The notes: generated by a model from the sequence alone, not told the origin. A stretch of DNA of 6,590 nt from Chloroflexi bacterium UBA4733 (GCA_002404055.1 DHIZ01000348.1:1-6590), one strand, 5' to 3'. Counted from the stretch's first letter, positions 1 through 5,517 are shown. Numbers and translations: made by a program.

Positions 1-18
1 GAGGCCTGGTCATAAATC
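1..18 (+). repeat. IS left terminal inverted repeat
   Basis: GAGGCCTGGTCATAAATC. It is the exact reverse complement of 1094-1111. It lies at the transposase 3' end. The same motif recurs once more at 2351-2368 with one mismatch. Confidence 0.93.
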
Positions 19-19
19 G

Positions 20-1006
20 TCAGGCGGCGCGCAAGCAGGCTTTGAGGCCGAGGCGGAGGTCTTGGTGGTGCTCGAAGCGATGGAGCAGGAGGAGTTGATA
101 GAGGAAGACGGCGCCGAGGACATGGCGCTGGGTGGCGGCGAGGCCCTTGGTTGGCACCTGGCTGTGGCACTCGAAGATGCCCTTGAACTGTTCATTGAAG
201 TTTTCGATAGCGTGGGAGCGGAGTTGGTGGAAGAGGCGGCGGACTTCGACGCCGTCATCGGTATGCGGATAGCGTCCGCGTTTGGTGGTTACGAGCAGGC
301 GATCGCCGGTCTCCCAGCGCTCGCGCAACGTGGGGTCATTGTAATGGACGTCGCCTAGCAGATAGCGCACGTCGTCCGGCAGCTCGGGGACGAGGCGGAG
401 CACCTCCTCGTTGTCGGCGACGTTGGCGGGGGTGAGCGTCGCGGCCAAGGGGATCCAGACCGCCGCGACGGTGGTGACGAGATGCAGCTTCCAGCCGTAG
501 ACCCAGCCGTGCCAGCCGGACTTGGTCCAATGGGCTTCCGTATCAATCGAAGTGTGCGGGACCACGCCCGCCTCCCGATCCTTCTTGTGCCAGACGCCTC
601 CCGCCGCGCGCAAGACAGTGCTGTCCGCCGCTGCCGCCCGCCCGCAGTCGGCCCAGGGCTCGATCAGCCGCACCAACTCCCGCCCCAGGCAGCCGATCTG
701 CGCCGGGAGGGTGTCGGGGATGGCGGCCAGGCGGCGTTCCCAGGTGCGGCGGCACGGGAAGCGCCCGCCCTCCGTCAACAGGGCGCGCAGGCGGAGCATC
801 TCCGGCGTCGGCTCCGCCAACACCGCCAGCAACAGATGCACCGTCGCCAGATGCCGCACCAGCATGATCACCAACGCCTTCAGAAACAACCGGTCGGGGT
901 AGGTGCACGGCCGACCACGACCTCGACGAGCCGGCGCCTCCGGCCGAGGAATCCGGTCAATCAGCGTGACCAATGCAACGAGCAACGACGACTCGCCAGC
1001 TACCAT
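20..1006 (-). CDS. IS transposase, DDE (IS4/IS5 superfamily)
   Basis: Catalyses excision and insertion of the surrounding IS by a DDE metal-dependent mechanism. The protein is 328 residues from the chosen ATG. Visible motifs are an N-terminal basic region (RRGRGRP), a first Asp in AAADST (about residue 128), a second in LLGDVHYND (about 219), and the Glu region AIENFNEQFKG (about 268), in the order and spacing of DDE_Tnp_1 enzymes. The frame opens at a TTG at 1019-1021. I prefer the ATG at 1004-1006 because GGAGGG (1014-1019) lies exactly 7 nt upstream of it and overlaps the TTG. The TGA stop touches the left inverted repeat. No frameshift or missing motif is seen, so it is probably functional. 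The family assignment is from motifs and not from a search. Confidence 0.92.
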   Translation of the reverse strand: MVAGESSLLVALVTLIDRIPRPEAPARRGRGRPCTYPDRLFLKALVIMLVRHLATVHLLLAVLAEPTPEMLRLRALLTEGGRFPCRRTWERRLAAIPDTLPAQIGCLGRELVRLIEPWADCGRAAAADSTVLRAAGGVWHKKDREAGVVPHTSIDTEAHWTKSGWHGWVYGWKLHLVTTVAAVWIPLAATLTPANVADNEEVLRLVPELPDDVRYLLGDVHYNDPTLRERWETGDRLLVTTKRGRYPHTDDGVEVRRLFHQLRSHAIENFNEQFKGIFECHSQVPTKGLAATQRHVLGAVFLYQLLLLHRFEHHQDLRLGLKACLRAA

Positions 1007-1013
1007 AGAATGT

Positions 1014-1019
1014 CCCTCC
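1014..1019 (-). promoter_or_regulatory. Transposase ribosome binding site that decides the start
   Basis: GGAGGG on the minus strand, 7 nt before the ATG at 1006. This is ideal spacing, whereas the upstream TTG at 1021 overlaps the site and could not use it. Confidence 0.75.
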
Positions 1020-1059
1020 AATCACTGCTGCCTCTTTCAAGCACAATGATAGGAGGAGC

Positions 1060-1089
1060 CGCCGCGCCCGGACACCCTCCGGCGCGGCG
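1060..1089 (-). promoter_or_regulatory. GC-rich hairpin in the IS leader
   Basis: Bases 1060-1071 and 1079-1089 pair as an 11-bp, almost all G/C stem with one bulged C (1069) and a 7-nt loop. It lies between the right terminal repeat and the transposase ribosome binding site. In other insertion sequences such structures limit translation from transcripts that enter from outside. That role is an inference here, and there is no adjacent T-run to make it a standard terminator. Confidence 0.5.
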
Positions 1090-1093
1090 TCAT

Positions 1094-1111
1094 GATTTAT
1101 GACCAGGCCTC
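1094..1111 (-). repeat. IS right terminal inverted repeat
   Basis: GATTTATGACCAGGCCTC on the plus strand, the exact reverse complement of 1-18. It is the end nearest the transposase start, and host coding sequence resumes at 1112. Confidence 0.93.
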
Positions 1112-1367
1112 GCCTAACTAGCTCGGTGCGATCAGCGAAGGGATCTACCTTGATCCGGACGCGCCCCTGGACTTGGTCAGTAAGCCACCGGGCGGAGTCT
1201 TCGAGCAATCGCGACTCCTCGCGCCTGATACCGTCGAGTCGTGCCAATAAATCTTGCCGAGCTGCTCGTGCAGCATCTTGGCTGGTGCGCGTCGGGGCTA
1301 TAGTCTCTAAGCACGTAGCCAGAACAAAGGCATGCTTTTGAAGCCGATCCCCTCTGGAGCGACCCAT
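1112..1367 (-). pseudogene. 5' fragment of an unrecognised gene interrupted by the IS
   Basis: About 85 codons read from an ATG at 1367 into the IS end at 1111, where the frame continues into nonsense IS sequence. The fragment is rich in Arg, Glu and Gln (RREESRLLEDSARWL at about 49-62) with a coiled-coil look, then passes into a beta-like stretch (RVRIKVDPFADR, about 69-80). This texture resembles a piece of a large coiled-coil protein, but I do not recognise the family. An in-frame TAA stands 24 nt before the ATG and no ribosome binding site is evident, so the piece may be an internal fragment already cut at both sides. The rest of the gene would lie left of the window. It is divergent from the hydrolase at 1432. 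Confidence 0.55.
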
Positions 1368-1431
1368 GCCAAAGTTATGGCCACATGCTTAGCGCCGTGA
1401 AGGGAGCAGCGCCACGATAGCCCGTGCCACG

Positions 1432-2316
1432 ATGGACAGGATAACGCCTGTTCATCGTTACGCCGACCTTGGTGACGTCCGGCTGCACTACGTCGAGACA
1501 GGGAGCGGTCCGCTAGTTGTGCTGCTGCACGGTTTTCCGGAGTTCTGGTATTCCTGGCGCTACCAGATTCCGGCGCTGGTCCAGGCGGGCTTCCACGTCG
1601 TCGCGCCGGACATGCGCGGCTACAACCGGTCCGCAAAACCACCGGGCGTGCGGTCCTACCGCATGGACCTACTGACGCGCGACGTGGAGCGACTCATCCG
1701 CCATGTCGGCGCGTCAAAGGCCGTCGTGGTCGGCCATGACTGGGGCGCGGCCGTCGCCTGGGGCTTTGCCATGCAGTACCCGGCGTTGCTGGAGCGCCTG
1801 GTGATCCTGAACGTGCCCCACCCGGCGCGTATGCTGCGCGCGCTCCGCACGGTGCGCCAGGTGCGCAAGAGCTGGTATATGTTCTTCTTCCAGGTGCCCC
1901 GGCTGCCGGAAGCGCTGCTGCGCGCCAACCACCTCGCCGCCTTGCGCCGGCCCTTTCGGCGCGACCCGGTGCAGCGAGGCGCCTTCAGCGAGGCCGACAT
2001 CGAGCGCTACGTGGAGGCGGCGCGGCAGCCGGGCGCGCTCACCGGCGCCATCAACTACTATCGCGCCCTCTTCCGCCAGGGCTTCGGGCGCGCGCGCGCG
2101 AGCATCCGGCGTATCGAGGCGCCCGTGCTGGTGATCTGGGGCGAGCAGGATCGCTACCTCGGGGCCGAGCTGGCCGAGCCGGACCGGGCGCTTGTCCCCT
2201 ACGCCCGTGTCGAGCGGCTGCCGGACGCCAGCCACTGGGTGCAAGCGGACCAGCCGGAGACCGTCAACGCGCTGCTGCTGGACTTTCTGGCGGACCTGAG
2301 GCCAATATCCGGCTGA
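1432..2316 (+). CDS. Alpha/beta hydrolase, epoxide hydrolase type
   Basis: A 294-residue complete alpha/beta-hydrolase-fold enzyme, predicted to open epoxides to diols through a covalent ester intermediate. A related haloacid or haloalkane dehalogenase activity is the main alternative. HGFPE at 33-37 supplies the oxyanion hole. GHDWG at 101-105 puts the nucleophile at Asp103. The charge-relay acid is Asp240 in WGEQD, and the base is His268 in DASHW. Cap-domain tyrosines fit the family's epoxide-activating pair: Tyr149 (WYMFFFQ) and Tyr209/210 (NYYR). The length is normal for the family and there is no signal peptide, so it should be cytoplasmic. No good ribosome binding site precedes the ATG; a GGGAG lies too far upstream. 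The gene stands alone between an intact IS and a decayed relative, so it may be stranded cargo of rearrangement. Confidence 0.9.
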   Translation: MDRITPVHRYADLGDVRLHYVETGSGPLVVLLHGFPEFWYSWRYQIPALVQAGFHVVAPDMRGYNRSAKPPGVRSYRMDLLTRDVERLIRHVGASKAVVVGHDWGAAVAWGFAMQYPALLERLVILNVPHPARMLRALRTVRQVRKSWYMFFFQVPRLPEALLRANHLAALRRPFRRDPVQRGAFSEADIERYVEAARQPGALTGAINYYRALFRQGFGRARASIRRIEAPVLVIWGEQDRYLGAELAEPDRALVPYARVERLPDASHWVQADQPETVNALLLDFLADLRPISG

Positions 2317-2350
2317 TCTTTAATTTCACGATCCCGCTCTGCAATTAGAC

Positions 2351-2368
2351 GAGGCCAGGTCATAAATC
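2351..2368 (+). repeat. Terminal repeat of a decayed second IS copy
   Basis: GAGGCCAGGTCATAAATC matches the IS end at 1-18 in 17 of 18 positions (T to A at position 7), and the next two bases also agree. It marks the outer end of the relic that follows. Confidence 0.85.
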
Positions 2369-2890
2369 GTGAGCATCGTCAGTCTCGTAGCTCAGGCCAG
2401 GGCCCCCCTGTTCTTGCGCTTGAGACAAGCAGGAGCCACTAAAGGGAATAGCTATTGAACCCACGATCCGTCGTTGCTCGTCGCGTCAGGCACGCTGATT
2501 AGGCGCATCCCTCGACCGGAGACGGCTGGTCGCCGAAATTGGGGCCAACTGTCGGTACACTCCCACCGTTGTCCTTGTCAGCACTGGTGATCATGCTGGT
2601 GCGCTCACTGGCGACGTGCCTATGCTGCTGGCCGTGTAGGCGCACCCGACGTCCAAGACGGCGCAACCTGACGCCTTGTTGACGCGGGAAGGCCGCCTCC
2701 CATACTGACCAGCCGGAGGCGCCGTCTAACCGCGATCCCGGCGGCGCGCCCGACGCAGACCGGTTGTCTAAGGCCGATACGGCTGTGGCTGATCATTCCC
2801 TACGACGACTTCGCGTGACCGCCAAGTTGACCGCCAAATAGCACGACACGGTGCCACAGCCAGCCACATTGATTGGGGAAGAACAGTGCG
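2351..2890 (+). pseudogene. Decayed, 3'-truncated relative of the IS and its transposase
   Basis: This stretch has no open frame but aligns by eye with the promoter-proximal half of the IS at 1-1111, in the opposite orientation. After the terminal repeat there is a leader similar to that of copy 1. From 2471 the codons read SLLVA-TLI-RIPRPE, matching the transposase N-terminus. From 2587 they read VIMLVR-LAT, and then, after frameshifts, A-PT and ALLT-EGR-P. Stop codons and small indels interrupt it throughout. Similarity is clear to about 2760 and fainter to about 2890 (a GATTG-GAAG patch near 2870). The second half, including the other terminal repeat, is missing. The 3' limit is approximate. 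The divergence shows a much older insertion than copy 1 and not a recent duplication. Confidence 0.8.
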
Positions 2891-2892
2891 CT

Positions 2893-2902
2893 ACCAGAGG
2901 GA
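2893..2902 (+). repeat. Left arm of a 10-bp inverted repeat around the tRNA fragment
   Basis: ACCAGAGGGA is the exact reverse complement of 2991-3000. The two arms enclose 88 bp containing the tRNA-derived sequence. No function is known to me. Confidence 0.6.
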
Positions 2903-2937
2903 TACCACACGATTCGACACCGTCCGACGCTCGTCTT

Positions 2938-2984
2938 GCTATTTCGTAAACAGCTGGCCGTCAGTTCGATTCTGACCGTCGGCT
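2938..2984 (+). other. 3' half of tRNA-Thr(CGU), probable attachment-site remnant
   Basis: The sequence folds as the 3' half of a tRNA. There is an anticodon arm with loop TTCGTAA (anticodon CGT at 2945-2947; stem 4 of 5 pairs, one A-C mismatch), a 5-nt variable loop (2955-2959), a perfect 5-bp T stem with loop TTCGATT (2960-2976), and the acceptor strand CGTCGGC (2977-2983) plus a T. CCA is not encoded (CCG follows). The acceptor strand and CGT anticodon fit bacterial tRNA-Thr. The D arm is absent. Integrative elements that recombine within tRNA genes leave exactly such a displaced 3' piece at one end, and a broken tyrosine integrase lies 78 bp away. A decayed whole tRNA gene is the alternative. 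Confidence 0.75.
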
Positions 2985-2990
2985 CCGATT

Positions 2991-3000
2991 TCCCTCTGGT
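2991..3000 (-). repeat. Right arm of the 10-bp inverted repeat
   Basis: TCCCTCTGGT on the plus strand, which pairs perfectly with 2893-2902. It begins just past the tRNA acceptor sequence. Confidence 0.6.
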
Positions 3001-3004
3001 GAGG

Positions 3005-3024
3005 CCACCCGGCTGAGCGGGTGG
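3005..3024. terminator. Hairpin downstream of the integrase
   Basis: CCACCCG and CGGGTGG pair perfectly over 7 bp with a 6-nt loop. The stem lies 38 nt past the integrase stop in the minus direction. No T-run follows on either strand, so it is at best a weak intrinsic terminator. It could also be a structure belonging to the attachment region. Confidence 0.35.
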
Positions 3025-3061
3025 TCCGGCGCTTGACCAACATACTGACCTACATCGGGTT

Positions 3062-3820
3062 TCAAATGGCCTCGGAACCAGCCTCCTCGACGGCCTCTTT
3101 CAACGGTCGCAGTATGGCGTCCATGGCCGCGGACGTCTCCTCGGCGAGCGTTGGAAGGACGTGGGCGTAGTACTCGCTCGGGCGCATGGCCAGGGCGACG
3201 GACACGAGCGCCTCCAGTCGGTGGCCGCGCGCCGCCTCCAGCAGCCAGCGCGCTTGCGGCGCGCTTGCGGCGCGGTCAAGACCGTGGGCTTCCGCTTCAC
3301 CGCGCGGGGCACGTCGACGAGCTCGGCGACGTTGCGATCCAGCAGCTCCCGGCGCATGGCGTCGTTGAGGGCAGAGCGCAGCACGGAGCGAAGGCGCCCG
3401 ACCGAGGTGGCCGACAGCCCGGCGGCGCTCTTGGCGTTGAGGAAGTCCTGCACGTCGCCGCGGGTGAGCTTGGACAGTGTTATACGGACCATAGAGGGCT
3501 GTAAGTGGTTCTTGCAGGCCCATGTAGAATTCGATGGTTCGGGGCCGTGTACCCCCATCCTGCTCACGTTTCAGACACTCTTTGAGGTAGGCGTCGAGCG
3601 TCAGGCGGGTGGTTGTGGGGACCTTGCCGGCGGCCAGGTCGTGACGCACGGCGCGGAGCCGCTGCAGCGCTTCAGTCTTGGTGGCGCCGTAGACGTACTT
3701 GCGTTTGCGGGCGCCGCCGGCGGCCGGGATCTCGATGGAGGCCTGCCAGCGGCCGTCGGCGCGCTGGCACGGTTCGGCGCCTTCACCCGGGCTCGCCCGG
3801 CGACCTTTGCTATTCGGCAC
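3062..3820 (-). pseudogene. Broken tyrosine-recombinase (phage-type) integrase
   Basis: A site-specific recombinase that would once have integrated the element at the tRNA. The reading starts at GTG 3820. Residues 1-111 show the N-terminal arm-binding part (DGRW near 22, then YGATKTEA) and the start of the SAM-like core-binding domain (TLDAYL, RTIEFY). Near 3482-3489 the frame shifts, and the next frame carries the rest of that domain (LTRGDVQDFLNAK, then VLTAPQAR). At 3248-3274 a second shift returns to the first frame at RWLLEAARGHRLEALVSVALAM. The catalytic domain is then reduced to the Arg-box remnant RPSEY joined directly to YAHVLP, the usual context of the catalytic Tyr. The His/Arg boxes between them, normally well over 100 residues, are deleted. 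It cannot be active. It begins 19 nt after hicA. Confidence 0.88.
3248..3274. repeat. 11-bp tandem duplication in the integrase
   Basis: Period-11 repeat with about 2.5 copies (unit GCGCTTGCGGC on the plus strand). Removing one 11-bp unit restores the reading VLTAPQAR-WLLEAARG in a single frame, so this duplication explains the second frameshift exactly. Confidence 0.9.
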
Positions 3821-3839
3821 TGCAGTCAGCGCCCCGCAA

Positions 3840-4061
3840 TCACGGCAACCGTTCCCATTCCGACCGGGTGACGCCGGCCTCGCGGAGGATCTTCCCCAGC
3901 AGACCAGGGCCGATATTCCCTCGGTGGGGATTGGGTACGGGCACCTTGTATGTTCCCCGGACCATCATCCCGTGGTGCCCGCCGGCGAATGGGCCATCAA
4001 AGCCGAGGTCGCGTAGTCGGCGGATCAGATCATCCCGCGATATCGGCCCGAACGCGGGCAT
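3840..4061 (-). CDS. hicA: HicA toxin, mRNA interferase
   Basis: A 73-residue protein of the HicA (YcfA) family, a small ribosome-independent mRNA endonuclease with a double-stranded-RNA-binding-like fold. It is neutralised by HicB. Family features are the N-terminal helix ISRDDLIRRLRDLGF, the glycine-rich turn GGHH with the active-site His (29/30) where the family has G-x-H, the strand pair (MMVRGTYKVPVPNPH), and the C-terminal helix LLGKILREAGVTRSEWERL. Full length with no lesion. Its ATG shares one base with the hicB stop (TGATG), giving translational coupling after the antitoxin. The integrase pseudogene follows 19 nt downstream on the same strand. Confidence 0.93.
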   Translation of the reverse strand: MPAFGPISRDDLIRRLRDLGFDGPFAGGHHGMMVRGTYKVPVPNPHRGNIGPGLLGKILREAGVTRSEWERLP

Positions 4062-4300
4062 CAGGCGACGCTCAAAACGTTCAGATCGATCCCGTCGGTC
4101 AGCGGCAACCGGTGCCCCAGTCGCACGCCAAGCAATAGCCAGTCTTCCAGCGTGCTCCGCAGCTCCTGTTGGGCATCCTCCCGCGTGTCCCCACTAGCCC
4201 AGAGGCCCTCGAAGCCGGGGATCCGGACGAACCATCCCTCCGCGCCAAGGTCCTCGTACTCGGCATGGCGCATTGCCGACTGGAGATACTCAGTGAGCAT
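4061..4300 (-). CDS. hicB: HicB antitoxin, short form
   Basis: A 79-residue HicB of the short type, having the partial RNase-H-like domain but no separate helix-turn-helix or ribbon-helix-helix tail. Typical features are AEGWFVRIPGFEGLWASG, the acidic helix TREDAQQELRSTLEDWLL, and the ending LPLTDGIDLN. It binds and blocks HicA, and HicB/HicAB complexes often repress their own promoter. The start at 4300 is chosen because GAGGGGG (4306-4312) lies 5 nt upstream. The frame stays open for another 500 bp upstream, but only by chance through the 2TM gene and spacer. The antitoxin-first order (hicB then hicA) occurs in a subset of these loci. Confidence 0.9.
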   Translation of the reverse strand: MLTEYLQSAMRHAEYEDLGAEGWFVRIPGFEGLWASGDTREDAQQELRSTLEDWLLLGVRLGHRLPLTDGIDLNVLSVA

Positions 4301-4305
4301 GTTGA

Positions 4306-4312
4306 CCCCCTC
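4306..4312 (-). promoter_or_regulatory. hicB ribosome binding site
   Basis: GAGGGGG on the minus strand, 5 nt before the ATG at 4300. It fixes the antitoxin start inside a much longer open frame. Confidence 0.75.
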
Positions 4313-4457
4313 TTGGTGTGCGTGTTCTGTCGCATACAGCATAGCATCGCCGTCAATTTCAGTACCCTTCGCCGGGACCCAAGTATTCGTCGAGCAATAC
4401 CCACCTGCCGCACCGGACGGTCGCCGCCGCTGGCCGCGCGATCGACAGCGCGCGGCG

Positions 4458-4811
4458 CTAAGACCCGGAGGATTTGATCCGCGCGTGAATGCTCCGGGCT
4501 TGGCGCCAGTCGCGCCAGGCGTAGCCGGCGGCCAATAGCATGCCGAACAGCGTGCCCACCAGGGCAGCCGTCGCAATCGGGAGCGCCTGACCGACGAGGG
4601 CGCCGGTGACGATAAGGGGCAGCAGAGCGAGGACCACGCCCACACAGAGCGTGAAGACGTTGAATGCGGGAGAGGCGTAGCCTCGGGCCAACACATCCAA
4701 CTCCTGTTCTTGGACAGGAAACGTGACAATCGTCCGCTCCCGGTAGTGTACCCCAACGGGTCGGCTCGGTTCCTCCGGGACGATGGCCGGTGACGGCAGT
4801 CGTTCATCCAC
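4458..4811 (-). CDS. Small two-helix membrane protein, unrecognised family
   Basis: A 117-residue protein beginning at GTG 4811, with an AGGGG stretch about 6 nt upstream. A 45-residue polar N-terminus (FPVQEQELDVLARGYASPAF just before the membrane) precedes two hydrophobic helices at about 51-72 and 78-99, then a basic tail (WRDWRQARSIHARIK). This predicts an inner-membrane hairpin with both ends in the cytoplasm. Its first 8 bp overlap the end of the zinc-ribbon gene, so the two are probably co-translated and may work together. No enzymatic motif is visible and I do not recognise a named family. A 157-bp spacer separates it from hicB. Confidence 0.75.
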   Translation of the reverse strand: MDERLPSPAIVPEEPSRPVGVHYRERTIVTFPVQEQELDVLARGYASPAFNVFTLCVGVVLALLPLIVTGALVGQALPIATAALVGTLFGMLLAAGYAWRDWRQARSIHARIKSSGS

Positions 4812-5082
4812 TAATCACCCCTGGAACCCCGACGAAATGGCCGAGCCCGATGGTCAGGAGGCTTACCAGGCGGAGATCGCCGCATGTATTGCAGACCAGC
4901 GCGACACAGGGGATCTTGCTTCCGGTAAAGGCGAAAGCCTGTGGTGTCGGCAAGAGGGCGACCTGGACGATGCCGTTGGCGCACGTCCACTGCTGCTGGT
5001 GGCAATATGGGCAGCGCTGCAGGGGCGCCCTGGCCTGGATGGCGGCGATGATGGCGTTGAGTTGCTCCTGGCTAAAGGGCAT
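4804..5082 (-). CDS. Small zinc-ribbon protein
   Basis: A 92-residue protein with two cysteine knuckles, CPYC at 24-27 and CNTC at 64-67, spaced as in a four-Cys zinc ribbon. The N-terminus is a helix (SQEQLNAIIAAIQARA) and the C-terminus is hydrophobic (VSLLTIGLGHFVGVPGVI, about 73-90), perhaps a membrane-touching or packing helix. It starts at ATG 5082, with AGGAG upstream at a long spacing of 12 nt. It overlaps the 2TM gene by 8 bp. Binding to nucleic acid or to the partner protein is possible, but nothing in the sequence decides it. Confidence 0.78.
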   Translation of the reverse strand: MPFSQEQLNAIIAAIQARAPLQRCPYCHQQQWTCANGIVQVALLPTPQAFAFTGSKIPCVALVCNTCGDLRLVSLLTIGLGHFVGVPGVISG

Positions 5083-5097
5083 CAGTCACCAGCTCTC

Positions 5098-5199
5098 CTA
5101 CCCCACCCGCCGCACCGGCCTGTAGACGCCCTCTACCACGCCGACGAGCAGACCTTCTTGCTCTGGTCGGATCTTCACGTCCTCGAAGCCATCCCTCAA
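5098..5199 (-). CDS. Possible small ORF after the DUF4177 gene
   Basis: Thirty-three codons from a TTG at 5199 to TAG, ending 15 nt before the zinc-ribbon start. The product reads FEDVKIRPEQEGLLVGVVEGVYRP (broken here only by short length), which looks protein-like and not like random antisense. It is in the same frame as the DUF4177-like gene, separated from it only by the TGA at 5257-5259 and a 19-codon acidic linker rich in Ala and Asp. It could therefore be an independent small gene with a weak start, or the C-terminal part of a longer protein cut by that TGA. No ribosome binding site is visible. Confidence 0.35.
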   Translation of the reverse strand: MRDGFEDVKIRPEQEGLLVGVVEGVYRPVRRVG

Positions 5200-5256
5200 A
5201 GGAGCGATGTCGCTACCGTCGGCGGACGCGTCCGCATCTGCTTGTGGCTCTCCCGC

Positions 5257-5517
5257 TCAATGCGGGCGCTTCAGAAAGAAGACGGTACCGTTCGGCCAGC
5301 CTTTGTCGCTGACGACTTGCGTGCTCACGAGCTCCCAACTCCCCCCTTTATCCTGACCCAGCGCGTTCAGTACGACTTGCCAGGCCTTAATTTCACCGAT
5401 GCCGATTCTCGTATCGGTGCCCTGCACCTGGGTGAACGCAGCATCGCTATTCGGAAGGACGATGCACCGGTACTCCCACTCGGACTGTCCCCGCCGTTCC
5501 TCTTCCTCTTCCGCTAT
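5257..5517 (-). CDS. DUF4177-like small protein without a canonical start codon
   Basis: An 86-codon frame whose core matches the DUF4177 pattern: WEYRCIVLP near 14, a helix ending LNALGQ near 50-55, then SWELVSTQVV near 60 and VFFLKRP at the end. The function of the family is unknown. No ATG, GTG or TTG exists between the preceding in-frame stop and this core. The best candidate is ATA at 5515-5517, followed by Ala and a run of Glu, with AAGGGG (5523-5528) 5 nt upstream. It overlaps the TAG stop of the LexA-like gene by 2 nt. Either the ATA is used through coupling, or an ATG has mutated and the gene is dying. A G at that point would also remove the upstream stop. Confidence 0.65.
   Translation of the reverse strand: MAEEEEERRGQSEWEYRCIVLPNSDAAFTQVQGTDTRIGIGEIKAWQVVLNALGQDKGGSWELVSTQVVSDKGWPNGTVFFLKRPH

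Larger units (their letters stand above)
1..1111 (-). mobile_element. Complete insertion sequence, IS4/IS5-type DDE family
   Basis: An insertion sequence bounded by perfect 18-bp inverted repeats (1-18 and 1094-1111) that enclose one transposase gene on the minus strand. The transposase stop codon lies 2 bp inside the left repeat. The promoter-proximal end is at 1111, where about 90 bp of leader precedes the gene. The left end coincides with base 1 of the window, so neither a target-site duplication nor any outer bases of the element can be checked. The right end falls inside another reading frame, so the insertion broke a gene (1112-1367). A decayed relative with the same terminal sequence lies at 2351. 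No residue in the transposase looks damaged, so the copy may be active. The exact IS family is inferred from motifs only. Confidence 0.9.

Noticed and set aside
482..1102. 206-codon plus-strand frame
   Set aside because: It is antisense to the transposase and contains no recognisable motif.
1714..2244. 176-codon minus-strand frame
   Set aside because: It is antisense to the epoxide-hydrolase-type gene, with high-GC shadow composition.
1..2890. A functional composite transposon carrying the epoxide hydrolase
   Set aside because: The second IS copy is decayed and lacks one end, and it differs from copy 1, so the two ends could not have moved the segment recently. Only the arrangement resembles a composite element.
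3248..3274. Short direct repeats as a possible CRISPR or iteron array
   Set aside because: The units are contiguous, 11 bp long, lie inside the integrase, and are explained by one tandem duplication. No spacers exist.
4320..4375. A promoter before hicB (TTGACG followed by TATGCT/TATGCG)
   Set aside because: The spacing between the hexamers is 7 or 14 nt, not about 17, so it is not a convincing sigma-70 promoter.
4301..4807. 5' extension of the hicB frame to 248 codons
   Set aside because: The extra part overlaps the 2TM gene in another frame and has no domain. A good ribosome binding site marks the ATG at 4300 as the real start.
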